Below, in pieces: positions 15,625 to 22,079 of a stretch of DNA of 23,557 bases. The position numbers and the translations under genes were made by a program. Positions within the stretch are counted from its first letter, which is position 1. Every line of letters starts with the position of its first letter. The stretch is from Christensenellaceae bacterium (GTDB lineage: Bacteria > Bacillota > Clostridia > Christensenellales > Aristaeellaceae). The notes under the pieces are model-generated. The model was given only the letters and a program-made list of their open reading frames with translations. It was not told the origin of the DNA and made no database searches. The stretch lies in contig JAHHSO010000029.1 of assembly GCA_020025205.1 (NCBI GenBank), positions 1 to 23,557 on the forward strand, in the 5' to 3' direction.

Positions 15625-16679
15625 GTTACGAACAAGAAGCAAGGGAACAGGCAGAACGCCTTCGGCAGGCAGGCCATGCCACGATTCTGGCGATTGAATC
15701 CAGCTGTGACGAAACGGCCGCAGCCGTCATCAGGGATGGCCGCGAAATTATCTCATCCGTGATCTCTACACAAATTCCGCTGCACGCCATGTATGGCGGG
15801 GTTGTGCCGGAAATCGCGTCCCGCAAACATGTGGAGAGCGTGGATCTGGTTGTGGATGAAGCACTTAAAAAGGCCAATATGACGCTCTGCGACGTGGATG
15901 CGGTGGCGGTGACATACGGCCCCGGCCTCGTGGGGGCGCTGCTCATTGGAGTATCTGCGGCCAAAGCGCTGGCCTATGCCGCCGACAAACCGTTGATCCC
16001 GGTCAATCACATTGAGGGCCATGTGAGCGCCAACTATCTTGCCCATACGGATCTCGTGCCGCCTTTTGTCTGCCTGGTGGCATCCGGCGGCCATTCCCAC
16101 ATTGTCCGCGTGGAGGATTATGGCGTATATACGCTTCTGGGACAGACGATGGATGATGCGGCAGGGGAGGCCTTTGACAAGGCGGCGCGTGTGCTGGGAC
16201 TGCCATATCCCGGTGGGCCGCTGCTGGATAAGCTTAGCCGTGAAGGAAACCCGCATGCGCTGAAACTGCCGCATGTGCAGACACCTGGACGCTATGACTA
16301 CAGCTTTTCCGGCCTTAAAACGGCACTCATCAACACGGTTCACAAGCTTCGCCAGAAGGGAGAAGATGTGCCGGCGGCGGATATTGCTGCCAGCTTCCAG
16401 CATGCGGCGGTGGAGCTTTTGAGTGATAAGGCTGTTTTGGCGGCAACGGAAACGGGTGCTCAGGTGATGGCACTTGCGGGCGGCGTGGCCAGCAATTCCG
16501 GCCTTCGCAATGCGATGAATGACAAGTGCCAGAAGGCGGGGATTCGGCTTGTGATGCCGCCGCCCATCCTTTGCACGGACAATGCGGCAATGATTGGCAG
16601 CGCGGCTTTTTACAGGCTGATGCGCGGCGAAGTTGCCGGACTGGATTTGAACGCCTGCCCGTCTGCGAGGCTGGTGTAA
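15621..16679 (+). CDS. tsaD: tRNA N6-adenosine threonylcarbamoyltransferase TsaD
   Basis: 352 aa. TsaD, with TsaB and TsaE, transfers threonylcarbamoyl from TC-AMP to A37 of ANN-decoding tRNAs. The ASKHA ATPase fold is visible: IESSCDETAAAV at 25-36, GPGLVGALLIG at 100-110, metal ligands His130 and His134 in HIEGH, SGGHSHI at 155-161, and a late Asp in CTDNAAMIG. About 15-20 residues precede the usual family start, so translation could also begin slightly downstream, but the ATGA overlap with the preceding gene supports 15621. tsaB and tsaE are not in this window. A strong terminator follows at once. Confidence 0.96.
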   Translation: MSYEQEAREQAERLRQAGHATILAIESSCDETAAAVIRDGREIISSVISTQIPLHAMYGGVVPEIASRKHVESVDLVVDEALKKANMTLCDVDAVAVTYGPGLVGALLIGVSAAKALAYAADKPLIPVNHIEGHVSANYLAHTDLVPPFVCLVASGGHSHIVRVEDYGVYTLLGQTMDDAAGEAFDKAARVLGLPYPGGPLLDKLSREGNPHALKLPHVQTPGRYDYSFSGLKTALINTVHKLRQKGEDVPAADIAASFQHAAVELLSDKAVLAATETGAQVMALAGGVASNSGLRNAMNDKCQKAGIRLVMPPPILCTDNAAMIGSAAFYRLMRGEVAGLDLNACPSARLV

Positions 16680-16680
16680 G

Positions 16681-16714
16681 AAAAAAGCTGCTGCACGTGT
16701 GCGGCGGCTTTTTT
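16681..16714 (+). terminator. Rho-independent terminator after tsaD
   Basis: AAAAAAGC (16681-16688) pairs with GCTTTTTT (16707-16714), extended by TGCTGC/GCGGCG (two wobbles) around an ACGTGT loop. It begins two bases after the tsaD stop and ends in a T run. Confidence 0.92.
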
Positions 16715-17053
16715 CTTTATGTTCAGAAAAGGACGGCGTCAAGATGCCCGTATTGGAGCAGAAGCGGCTTTTCCCAAAACATTGCATTTTTTTGAAAACC
16801 CGTGATTTTATGTCGAAATTACGCTGTTTCAGCGCGAATTTGGCAGAAAATGTGCGCTCAATGGCAGAAAAAACAGAAAAGCCCTGACTGTGTTAAACTT
16901 TTGGGGAAATTTCAAATGCATCAGCAGGCATACGTGAATATGATCATACAAATGACCGGGATTTCAAGCAAAATATGCAAATAATGACGATATAAGACAG
17001 AAAATGTAAAGAAATCAGGCCCCAAACCATGAAAAAGCGAATGAAAAGCATCC
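16715..17053. other. AT-rich non-coding stretch left of the DnaA-box cluster
   Basis: About 340 bases without a credible gene. The only open frames are short, lack ribosome sites and do not look like proteins. The stretch is clearly more AT-rich than the coding DNA around it, especially 16770-17040, with many A and T runs. Together with the DnaA boxes that follow it could be the unwinding side of an origin; this is inference. No tRNA or known riboswitch was recognised. Confidence 0.45.
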
Positions 17054-17198
17054 TGTGGAAAACAAATGTTATCCACAGCGACGATGGAAAAACTTGAAAA
17101 AGCCTGTGGACAACTGTGGATAACTGGCATGAAATCGCAAATTTTTCCCATATTCCTTAAAAAATGCTGTGGACAACTATGGGGATAACTGTGGAAGA
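17054..17198. other. DnaA-box cluster (candidate replication origin or DnaA-regulated site)
   Basis: Matches to the 9-mer DnaA box TTATCCACA / TGTGGATAA: TGTGGAAAA 17054-17062 (one mismatch), TTATCCACA 17069-17077 (perfect), TGTGGACAA 17105-17113 (one mismatch), TGTGGATAA 17115-17123 (perfect), TGTGGACAA 17168-17176 (one mismatch), TGGGGATAA 17180-17188 (one mismatch), TGTGGAAGA 17190-17198 (two mismatches). A weaker TGTGGGAAA follows at 17222. Pairs are spaced 10-12 bp, about one helical turn. One box is on the plus strand and the others are on the minus strand. A roughly 28% GC segment (17130-17165) separates the two tandem blocks. No dnaA or dnaN is in the window. Confidence 0.72.
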
Positions 17199-17246
17199 AC
17201 TGTTCAAAACTGCGGAAAGCATGTGGGAAACATGTCGAGAAAGGTT

Positions 17247-17276
17247 TTGCGGACATAAAGATCGTGAGAATATACA
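17247..17276 (+). promoter_or_regulatory. Candidate promoter of cwlD
   Basis: TTGCGG at 17247-17252 and TATACA at 17271-17276 with 18 bases between; TACAAT at 17273-17278 is an alternative -10. It lies just downstream of the DnaA boxes and about 70 bases before the cwlD start, so bound DnaA could affect it. Neither hexamer is perfect. Confidence 0.42.
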
Positions 17277-17348
17277 ATTTGTCACGCATAACGAGACATA
17301 CCATAAAGCGGCTTTGCATACCTCTTGCGGGGAAGGAAAGGAGGGCTG

Positions 17349-18101
17349 ATGAAAATGGAAAGAGTGTGGTCAAGGGTGCTTTTGACGGTGACTGTTTTCT
17401 GCACGGCAGCACTGTTTTTCTGTGCCGGGGACAACGCTGTCAGGACGTTTGCGGAAAGCCCGAAGCCCTGTTTGGAAGGGCTGGTTGTCGCGGTAGATGC
17501 CGGACACGGCGGATATGACGGAGGCGCGGTGGGCAGAGTCAGCGGAACGCCTGAAAAAGGGCTGAATCTGGATGTAGCCAGGCGAGTGGAAAAGATGCTC
17601 AGGGAGCTGGGGGCGGATGTCGTGATGACGCGCACGGATGATTATGCGCTGTGTGACGAAAATCCGCCCATCAGAAAAAAGCTTCAGGACATGCAGCGGC
17701 GTGCCGCGATCATCACGCAGAGCGGCGCACAGATGGTTCTGTCCATTCACATGAACGAATATGCAGGGCGCAGCCAGAGCGGGCCGCAGATTTTTTACCG
17801 GGAGGAATGTCCGGCAGGGCGGCTTTTGGCAGGCGCTTTGCAGGAGGCCATGAACACGGGTTTGAAGCCCCCGAAGATGCGCTCGGCTATGGCCGGGGAT
17901 TACTACATTCTGACGCTTGGCGTACCGTCAGCGTTAATTGAATGCGGGTTTCTCTCCAACAAGAGAGAGGAAGGGCTGCTGCTTCAGGCACAGTACAGAC
18001 AGCAGGTGGCCGAGTCGATTGTACAGGGCGTTGTTGCCTGGGCACATCTGCCCGGGGAAAGGCCGCAGCCGCTTCCAAAGGTTGAAAGGCAGGAGGAATA
18101 G
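17349..18101 (+). CDS. cwlD: N-acetylmuramoyl-L-alanine amidase, CwlD type
   Basis: 250 aa. A single hydrophobic segment at about 8-27 serves as signal or anchor, followed by an Amidase_3 zinc domain from about 43. Zinc ligands and catalytic residues are in place: His53 in DAGHGG, Glu69 in TPEKGLN, His134 in SIHMNEY, and Glu198 in ALIECGFLSN. CwlD cleaves the stem peptide from muramic acid and in spore formers prepares muramic-delta-lactam of the cortex; the short single-domain form without cell-wall-binding repeats fits that. Its presence with sigH suggests, but does not prove, sporulation. AGGAGG at 17339-17344 serves either ATG 17349 or ATG 17355; the first is given. No terminator was seen after it, but the next operon has its own promoter. 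Confidence 0.9.
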   Translation: MKMERVWSRVLLTVTVFCTAALFFCAGDNAVRTFAESPKPCLEGLVVAVDAGHGGYDGGAVGRVSGTPEKGLNLDVARRVEKMLRELGADVVMTRTDDYALCDENPPIRKKLQDMQRRAAIITQSGAQMVLSIHMNEYAGRSQSGPQIFYREECPAGRLLAGALQEAMNTGLKPPKMRSAMAGDYYILTLGVPSALIECGFLSNKREEGLLLQAQYRQQVAESIVQGVVAWAHLPGERPQPLPKVERQEE

Positions 18102-18131
18102 CATAAACGCAAAAAATCAATTCGGGGCGGC

Positions 18132-18160
18132 TTTACCTTTTGCAGGTTTGATGCTATACT
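18132..18160 (+). promoter_or_regulatory. Extended -10 promoter of the mrnC-sigH operon
   Basis: TTTACC at 18132-18137 and TATACT at 18155-18160 with 17 bases between, and TGC directly before the -10 (extended -10). The start near 18167 gives a leader of about 50 bases containing the hairpin at 18183-18219. Confidence 0.7.
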
Positions 18161-18182
18161 GTAATCTAGCGACAATGGTGAC

Positions 18183-18219
18183 AAAGGCCATTTCGCAAAG
18201 AAAGAAGGAAGTGGCCTTT
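18183..18219 (+). promoter_or_regulatory. Leader hairpin presenting the mrnC ribosome-binding site in its loop
   Basis: AAAGGCCA (18183-18190) pairs perfectly with TGGCCTTT (18212-18219) around a 21-base loop that contains the Shine-Dalgarno AAGGAA (18205-18210). The right arm ends on the first base of the TTG start codon. The geometry could tune initiation or be an RNase site. There is no T run beyond TTTT, so it is not a terminator. Confidence 0.5.
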
Positions 18220-18665
18220 TGCAACAGGAAGCCATTCAGGCGGCGAAAGCTGCCTTCAAACTGCCGGACCCGCGCGAAATGAACGCTCTTCAGCTGGCCT
18301 ATGTGGGCGACACCATTCACGATCTTTATGTGAGGAGTCTGCTGGTTTCGCGCGGCATGAAAGTGGGCGCGATGCACAAGCAGGCGGTGCGCATGGTCAG
18401 CGCATTTGCGCAGGCGAGAATGCTTGAGGCAATCGAGCCGGAATTGACAGAAGAAGAACAGGATGTCGTTCGGCGCGGACGCAACGCGCAGGCCAAACAC
18501 GCTGCTCCTAAAAATGCAGATCCTGCGGATTATTCGCATTCAACGGCGCTGGAGGCGCTGTGGGGATTTTTGTATGTGACGGGCAGGCTGGACAGGCTGG
18601 ACGAGCTGATCCGGGATGCAATCGGAAAGACGGAGGACGTATGGCACAAAAAAAGCTCAAAGTGA
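18219..18665 (+). CDS. mrnC: Mini-ribonuclease III (23S rRNA maturation)
   Basis: 148 aa, the usual size for Mini-III, which is an RNase III catalytic domain without a double-stranded RNA-binding domain. It trims the ends of 23S rRNA precursor in Bacillota. The catalytic motif is AYVGDTIHDLYVR at 27-39, with Asp31 and Asp35 in the positions of the RNase III acidic residues, and the later glutamate lies in ALEALWGFLY. The start is TTG at 18219 with AAGGAA eight bases before it; no ATG exists earlier in frame. In most Bacillota it follows cysS; here the preceding gene is cwlD. Its end overlaps thyX by 25 bases, so the two are coupled. Confidence 0.92.
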   Translation: MQQEAIQAAKAAFKLPDPREMNALQLAYVGDTIHDLYVRSLLVSRGMKVGAMHKQAVRMVSAFAQARMLEAIEPELTEEEQDVVRRGRNAQAKHAAPKNADPADYSHSTALEALWGFLYVTGRLDRLDELIRDAIGKTEDVWHKKSSK

Positions 18666-19363
18666 TTCTGCTGCGCGCAACACCCGACCCCGATGAGGTT
18701 GTAGCGCTGGGCGCACGGCTGTGTTATGCCAAGGCAGATCTGGAAACATTGCAGCAGCGCGTAGAAACCAACGATCAGCGCGCCTATGTGCAGGGCGTTA
18801 TGGAGCGCGGACACCTGTCTGTGACTGAACATGCCTGCTTTACGTTTGCCGTGGAGGGCGTGAGCCGGGCGCTTTTGGCGCAGCTGACGCGTCATCGTCT
18901 GGCTTCGTTCTCCGTACAGAGCCAGAGATATGTTTCAATGGCAGCCGGTTTTGATTACATCATTCCGCCGTCCATTGAAGCGCTGGGAGAAGAAGAAAAG
19001 CAGGAATTTATTCGCCAGATGGACACCATGCATGAATGGTATTGCTACTGGCAGGAGAAACTGGGAGGCGCACACGAAGGCGCAAACGAGGACGCGCGCT
19101 TTGTTTTGCCCAATGCGGCGGCAACGCGCCTTGTCGTGACAATGAACGCACGCGAATTGATGCACTTTTTCTCACTGCGCTGCTGCGAGCGCGCACAGTG
19201 GGAAATCAGAGAGATGGCCTGGCAGATGCTGACATTGTGCCGACAGGCGGCTCCGGTGCTGTTTGCAAACGCGGGGCCGGCCTGCCTCCAGGGCCCCTGC
19301 CCCGAGGGAAAGAATACCTGCGGCCGCAGGCAGCAGGTGAAAGAACGCGCCGAAAATCTGTAA
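18641..19363 (+). CDS. thyX: Flavin-dependent thymidylate synthase
   Basis: 240 aa. ThyX makes dTMP from dUMP with methylene-tetrahydrofolate as carbon donor and FADH2/NADPH as reductant, replacing ThyA. The signature RHR-x7-S is complete: Arg84-His85-Arg86 and Ser94 in LTRHRLASFSVQSQRY. The C-terminal CLQGPCPEGKNTCGRR is common in clostridial ThyX. The start at 18641 has GGAGG at 18632-18636 and gives MAQKKLKVILL; it lies inside the last codons of mrnC. thyX inserted between mrnC and rlmB is a known arrangement in Clostridia. rlmB starts 39 bases after the stop. Confidence 0.96.
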   Translation: MAQKKLKVILLRATPDPDEVVALGARLCYAKADLETLQQRVETNDQRAYVQGVMERGHLSVTEHACFTFAVEGVSRALLAQLTRHRLASFSVQSQRYVSMAAGFDYIIPPSIEALGEEEKQEFIRQMDTMHEWYCYWQEKLGGAHEGANEDARFVLPNAAATRLVVTMNARELMHFFSLRCCERAQWEIREMAWQMLTLCRQAAPVLFANAGPACLQGPCPEGKNTCGRRQQVKERAENL

Positions 19364-19402
19364 ACGACAAAAACAACCACAACAGGGAAGGAATTTTATA
19401 AA

Positions 19403-20677
19403 ATGGCATACTACGATCAGTTCACCAAGAAGCCTCAGGGCAAGCGCGACGATTGGCGCAACGACGAATACACCCATCGCCCGGAGCGCGACTTGGAGCA
19501 GAACTTTGAGCGCCGCGGCGACCGTCCGGCCAATGGCCGCGGCTACGGCAGCCGTCCGAACAACGGCGAACGCCGCGCCTACGGCGACCGTCCGAACAAT
19601 GGAGAGCGCCGCGGCTACGGCGACCGTCCGAACAACGGCGAACGCCGCTCCTATGGCGACCGCCCAAGCTACAACAACACAGAGCGCCGTTCCTACGGCG
19701 ACCGTTCGGGCAATAACGCAGAACGCCGCTCTTATGGCGACCGTCCAGGCTACAACAATGCGGAACGCCGTTCCTATGGCGACCGTCCAAGTTACAACAA
19801 CACAGAGCGCCGTTCCTACGGCGATCGTTCGGACAACAGCGCAGAGCACCGTTCCTATGGTGACCGTTCAGGCAACAGCGCAGAGCGCCGTTCCTATGGG
19901 GATCGTCCGGTGAAGAACGAGCGTCCGATGACCGCGCCCGTGCAGCAGGAGGAAGAAAGCAACCTGCTCGTTGGACGCAATCCGATTCGTGAGGCACTCA
20001 AGTCCGGACGCGACATCGAGAAGCTGCTGGTTGCGCGCGGCGAACTGATCGGTTCTGCCCGCGAGATTGTCGCAATGGCTCGTGAACAGAAGATCATTGT
20101 GCAGGAAGTGGACCGCGTGCGTCTGGACGCAATGGCGCCCAATCATCAGGGTCTTATTGCGGTGGCATCCGCATACAGCTACAAGACCATTGAGGACATG
20201 CTGGAACTGGCGAAATCCCGCGGAGAGCAGCCGTTTCTGGTCATTCTGGACGGCGTGACCGACCCGCACAACCTCGGCGCGATCATCCGTTCGGCAGAGT
20301 GTGCCGGCGCGCATGGCGTCATCATCCCGGAACGCCGTGCTGTGGGGCTGACCCCGTCTGCTGTGAAAGCGAGCGCGGGAGCTGTGGAGTACATTCCGGT
20401 GGCGCGCGAAGTAAACCTTACAAGAACCATTGAACGGCTGAAAAAAGAAGGCATCTGGATTTACGGGGCGGCGATGAACGGCGAGGATTACCGCAAGGTT
20501 GACTTTGCCGGTCCGGCGGCGCTGGTGATCGGCTCGGAAGGAGAGGGCATGTCCCGCCTGGTATCCGAAAACTGCGATAAGATCATCAGCCTGCCCATGA
20601 AGGGACAGATTGATTCACTCAATGCGTCTGTTGCCGCGGGTATTCTGCTGTATGCCATGATGGGTTCAAGGGCATGA
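19403..20677 (+). CDS. rlmB: 23S rRNA (guanosine-2'-O-)-methyltransferase RlmB with repeat-rich N-terminal extension
   Basis: 424 aa, against about 245-250 for ordinary RlmB. The SPOUT (TrmH/SpoU) enzyme occupies about 186-424: substrate-binding part LLVGRNPIREALKSG at 188-202, then DPHNLGAIIRSAE, IGSEGEGMSRLV and SLNASVAAGILLY, the three knotted SAM-binding motifs. RlmB 2'-O-methylates G2251 (E. coli numbering) in the peptidyl-transferase P loop. The first 185 residues are polar and without predicted fold; residues 46-172 are about ten copies of a 10-14 residue unit, core ERRSYGDRP. The extension is arginine-rich and aromatic, like RNA-binding disordered tails. The start has GGAA upstream and the frame cannot begin later without discarding the repeats. 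Its stop overlaps the next start (ATGA at 20674-20677). Confidence 0.93.
   Translation: MAYYDQFTKKPQGKRDDWRNDEYTHRPERDLEQNFERRGDRPANGRGYGSRPNNGERRAYGDRPNNGERRGYGDRPNNGERRSYGDRPSYNNTERRSYGDRSGNNAERRSYGDRPGYNNAERRSYGDRPSYNNTERRSYGDRSDNSAEHRSYGDRSGNSAERRSYGDRPVKNERPMTAPVQQEEESNLLVGRNPIREALKSGRDIEKLLVARGELIGSAREIVAMAREQKIIVQEVDRVRLDAMAPNHQGLIAVASAYSYKTIEDMLELAKSRGEQPFLVILDGVTDPHNLGAIIRSAECAGAHGVIIPERRAVGLTPSAVKASAGAVEYIPVAREVNLTRTIERLKKEGIWIYGAAMNGEDYRKVDFAGPAALVIGSEGEGMSRLVSENCDKIISLPMKGQIDSLNASVAAGILLYAMMGSRA
19538..19918 (+). repeat. In-frame tandem repeats encoding the RlmB N-terminal array
   Basis: About ten degenerate units of 30-42 bases, built on codons for (E)RRSYGDRP followed by a variable Asn-rich spacer (NNG, SYNNT, SGNNA, GYNNA, SDNSA). 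Unit length always keeps the frame. Units 4 and 7 (ERRSYGDRPSYNNT) are identical at protein level, which points to expansion by duplication or recombination. Confidence 0.9.
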
Positions 20678-21183
20678 AACCCCTTCTGCTTGTGGACGGC
20701 TACAACGTCATCGGCGCATGGGATGTGCCCAAAGACGAAGGGCTGAGCATTGAGGAAGCGCGCGAGCGTCTTGTGCACCTGGTGGCGGATTATGCGGGAT
20801 ACTCCGGGCAGGAAGTGATCGTTGTTTTTGACGGCCACTACACGGACAGGCCTACGCGCTCCCGGGTTATGATGCATGGCGTGGAAGTCATTTTCACCAA
20901 ACACGCGGAAAGCGCGGACAATTATATTGAGGCGGCCTGTGCGCATGTGCCCAGCTGGAGGCCTGTGCGCGTTGCCACAAGCGATGCTGTTATTCAAACG
21001 ATTACGCTGGGCCGGGGCGCTACGCGCATGTCCTCGCGGGAGTTCCTGATGGAACTGTCACAGGTGCGCATATCCGGCAAAAAGCATATGCAGGACGAAA
21101 AGATTTCGCGCGGGGATATCTTTTCCAGACTGCCGCCCGAACAGCGCGCGATTTTCGACAAGATGCGCCGGGGTGAAGAATAA
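20674..21183 (+). CDS. rae1: NYN-domain ribonuclease, Rae1/YacP family
   Basis: 169 aa. The NYN/PIN-like fold has its acidic centre at Asp8 (LLLVDGYNVIGAW), Asp53 (VVFDGHYTD), Asp82 and Glu86 (ESADNYIE), and Asp104 (VATSDAVIQ). The B. subtilis relative Rae1 (formerly YacP) enters the ribosomal A site and cuts mRNA during translation. It overlaps rlmB by four bases and lies immediately before sigH, the conserved order in Bacillota. The C-terminus (KISRGDIFSRLPPEQRAIFDKMRRGE) is charged and helical, as in the family. Confidence 0.9.
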   Translation: MKPLLLVDGYNVIGAWDVPKDEGLSIEEARERLVHLVADYAGYSGQEVIVVFDGHYTDRPTRSRVMMHGVEVIFTKHAESADNYIEAACAHVPSWRPVRVATSDAVIQTITLGRGATRMSSREFLMELSQVRISGKKHMQDEKISRGDIFSRLPPEQRAIFDKMRRGEE

Positions 21184-21194
21184 CGGAGGATTGA

Positions 21195-21815
21195 ATGCAC
21201 GAGAACTTTGAAGGCATGAACGACGAGGATATCGCCATGCTGGCACAGCAGGGAGATGAGAGAGCGTCGGAATATCTGCTCAACAAGTACAAAAATTTTG
21301 TGCGTTCCAAAGCGCGCTCATATTTTCTTGTGGGCGCCGATCACGAGGACATCGTGCAGGAAGGCATGATTGGCCTGTTTAAGGCGTTCAGGGATTTTAA
21401 GCCTGACAAGCTGGCTTCCTTTCATGCGTTTGCCGAGATATGCGTCACCCGCCAGATCATCACCGCGATCAAAACGGCGACGAGACAGAAGCATATTCCG
21501 CTCAATTCCTATGTCTCCCTGAATAAACCCATTTATGAAGAAGAGAGCGACCGCACGCTCCTTGACGTCATCACAGAAGGCAGAAGCGCCGACCCGGAGG
21601 AACTGCTCATCGGACAGGAAAACTATGTGAGCATCGAAAGCCGCATTGACCAGGCTCTTTCTCCGCTGGAACGCAAGGTTCTGGCTGCTTATTTGGATGG
21701 AAAGAGCTATCAGGAAATTGCAGAAATGCTTGGCCGCCATGTCAAGAGCATTGACAACGCGCTCCAGCGCGTCAAGCATAAACTGGAAAAGTTGATTACT
21801 GACCGCAATAACTGA
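21195..21815 (+). CDS. sigH: RNA polymerase sigma factor SigH (Spo0H type)
   Basis: 206 aa. Sigma-70 region 2 occupies about 10-95 (DHEDIVQEGMIGLFKAFRDF binds core polymerase and the -10), and region 4 about 150-200 (LSPLERKVLAAYLDGKSYQEIAEML, the -35-binding helix-turn-helix). The linker with IPLNSYVSLNKPIYEEESDRTLLDVI is typical of the SigH group and not of ECF factors. In spore formers SigH drives early sporulation and competence genes; in non-spore formers it has other stationary-phase roles. GGAGG lies about seven bases before the ATG at 21195, 11 bases after rae1, so it is the last gene of the mrnC operon. A terminator follows. Confidence 0.95.
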   Translation: MHENFEGMNDEDIAMLAQQGDERASEYLLNKYKNFVRSKARSYFLVGADHEDIVQEGMIGLFKAFRDFKPDKLASFHAFAEICVTRQIITAIKTATRQKHIPLNSYVSLNKPIYEEESDRTLLDVITEGRSADPEELLIGQENYVSIESRIDQALSPLERKVLAAYLDGKSYQEIAEMLGRHVKSIDNALQRVKHKLEKLITDRNN

Positions 21816-21822
21816 AAAAATC

Positions 21823-21855
21823 AGGTCTGTTTCCATGGCGAAGCAGACCTTTTTT
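21823..21855 (+). terminator. Rho-independent terminator after sigH
   Basis: AGGTCTG (21823-21829) pairs with CAGACCT (21844-21850), extended by TTTC/GAAG with one wobble around a six-base loop, and followed by a T run to 21855. It closes the mrnC-thyX-rlmB-rae1-sigH operon eight bases after the sigH stop. Confidence 0.9.
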
Positions 21856-21877
21856 GGCGCAAATGTGCGCGGGGATA

Positions 21878-21906
21878 TTGACAATCGAATGGAATTTGGA
21901 TAGAAT
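21878..21906 (+). promoter_or_regulatory. Consensus promoter of tRNA-Gly and tuf
   Basis: TTGACA at 21878-21883 (perfect) and TAGAAT at 21901-21906 with 17 bases between. Predicted start near 21913, about 24 bases before the tRNA 5' end. This is the best promoter in the window, as expected for a tRNA and EF-Tu. Confidence 0.85.
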
Positions 21907-21923
21907 ATGGATGTATACACCGG

Positions 21924-21952
21924 TTGACAGCCCTTTGCAGGTGTAGTTTAAT
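21924..21952 (+). promoter_or_regulatory. Second promoter-like site with -10 inside the tRNA gene
   Basis: TTGACA at 21924-21929 and TTTAAT at 21947-21952 with 17 bases between. The -10 falls in the D-arm of the tRNA, so it would transcribe tuf without an intact tRNA. The TTTAAT is part of the normal tRNA-Gly sequence, so the match may be partly accidental. Confidence 0.4.
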
Positions 21953-22010
21953 GGTAGAACTTCAGCTTCCCAAGCTGATCGCGTGGGTTCGATTCCCATC
22001 ACCTGCTCCA
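21937..22010 (+). tRNA. tRNA-Gly (anticodon CCC)
   Basis: 74 bases including an encoded CCA. The acceptor stem GCAGGTG/CACCTGC is perfect. The D-arm is GTTTAATGGTAGAAC. The anticodon stem TCAGC/GCTGA (21962-21966 / 21974-21978) encloses loop TTCCCAA with anticodon CCC at 21969-21971, reading GGG. T-arm GTGGG-TTCGATT-CCCAT, discriminator T. tuf starts 69 bases downstream with no terminator between, so the tRNA is probably cut from a tRNA-tuf transcript. Confidence 0.96.
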
Positions 22011-22079
22011 AAGCGACCACCGACAATTCGGCGGGCCGCCACATAACTGTCAGCCGAAATTATCGAGGAGGTTATTCCA

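Noticed and set aside
16802..16984. Small open frames in the AT-rich stretch before the DnaA boxes as genes
   Set aside because: No ribosome site, low-complexity peptides, and AT-rich composition typical of non-coding DNA.
19538..19918. Short regularly spaced repeats resembling a CRISPR array
   Set aside because: Units are 30-42 bases with no distinct spacers, keep one reading frame, and lie inside rlmB; no cas genes are nearby.
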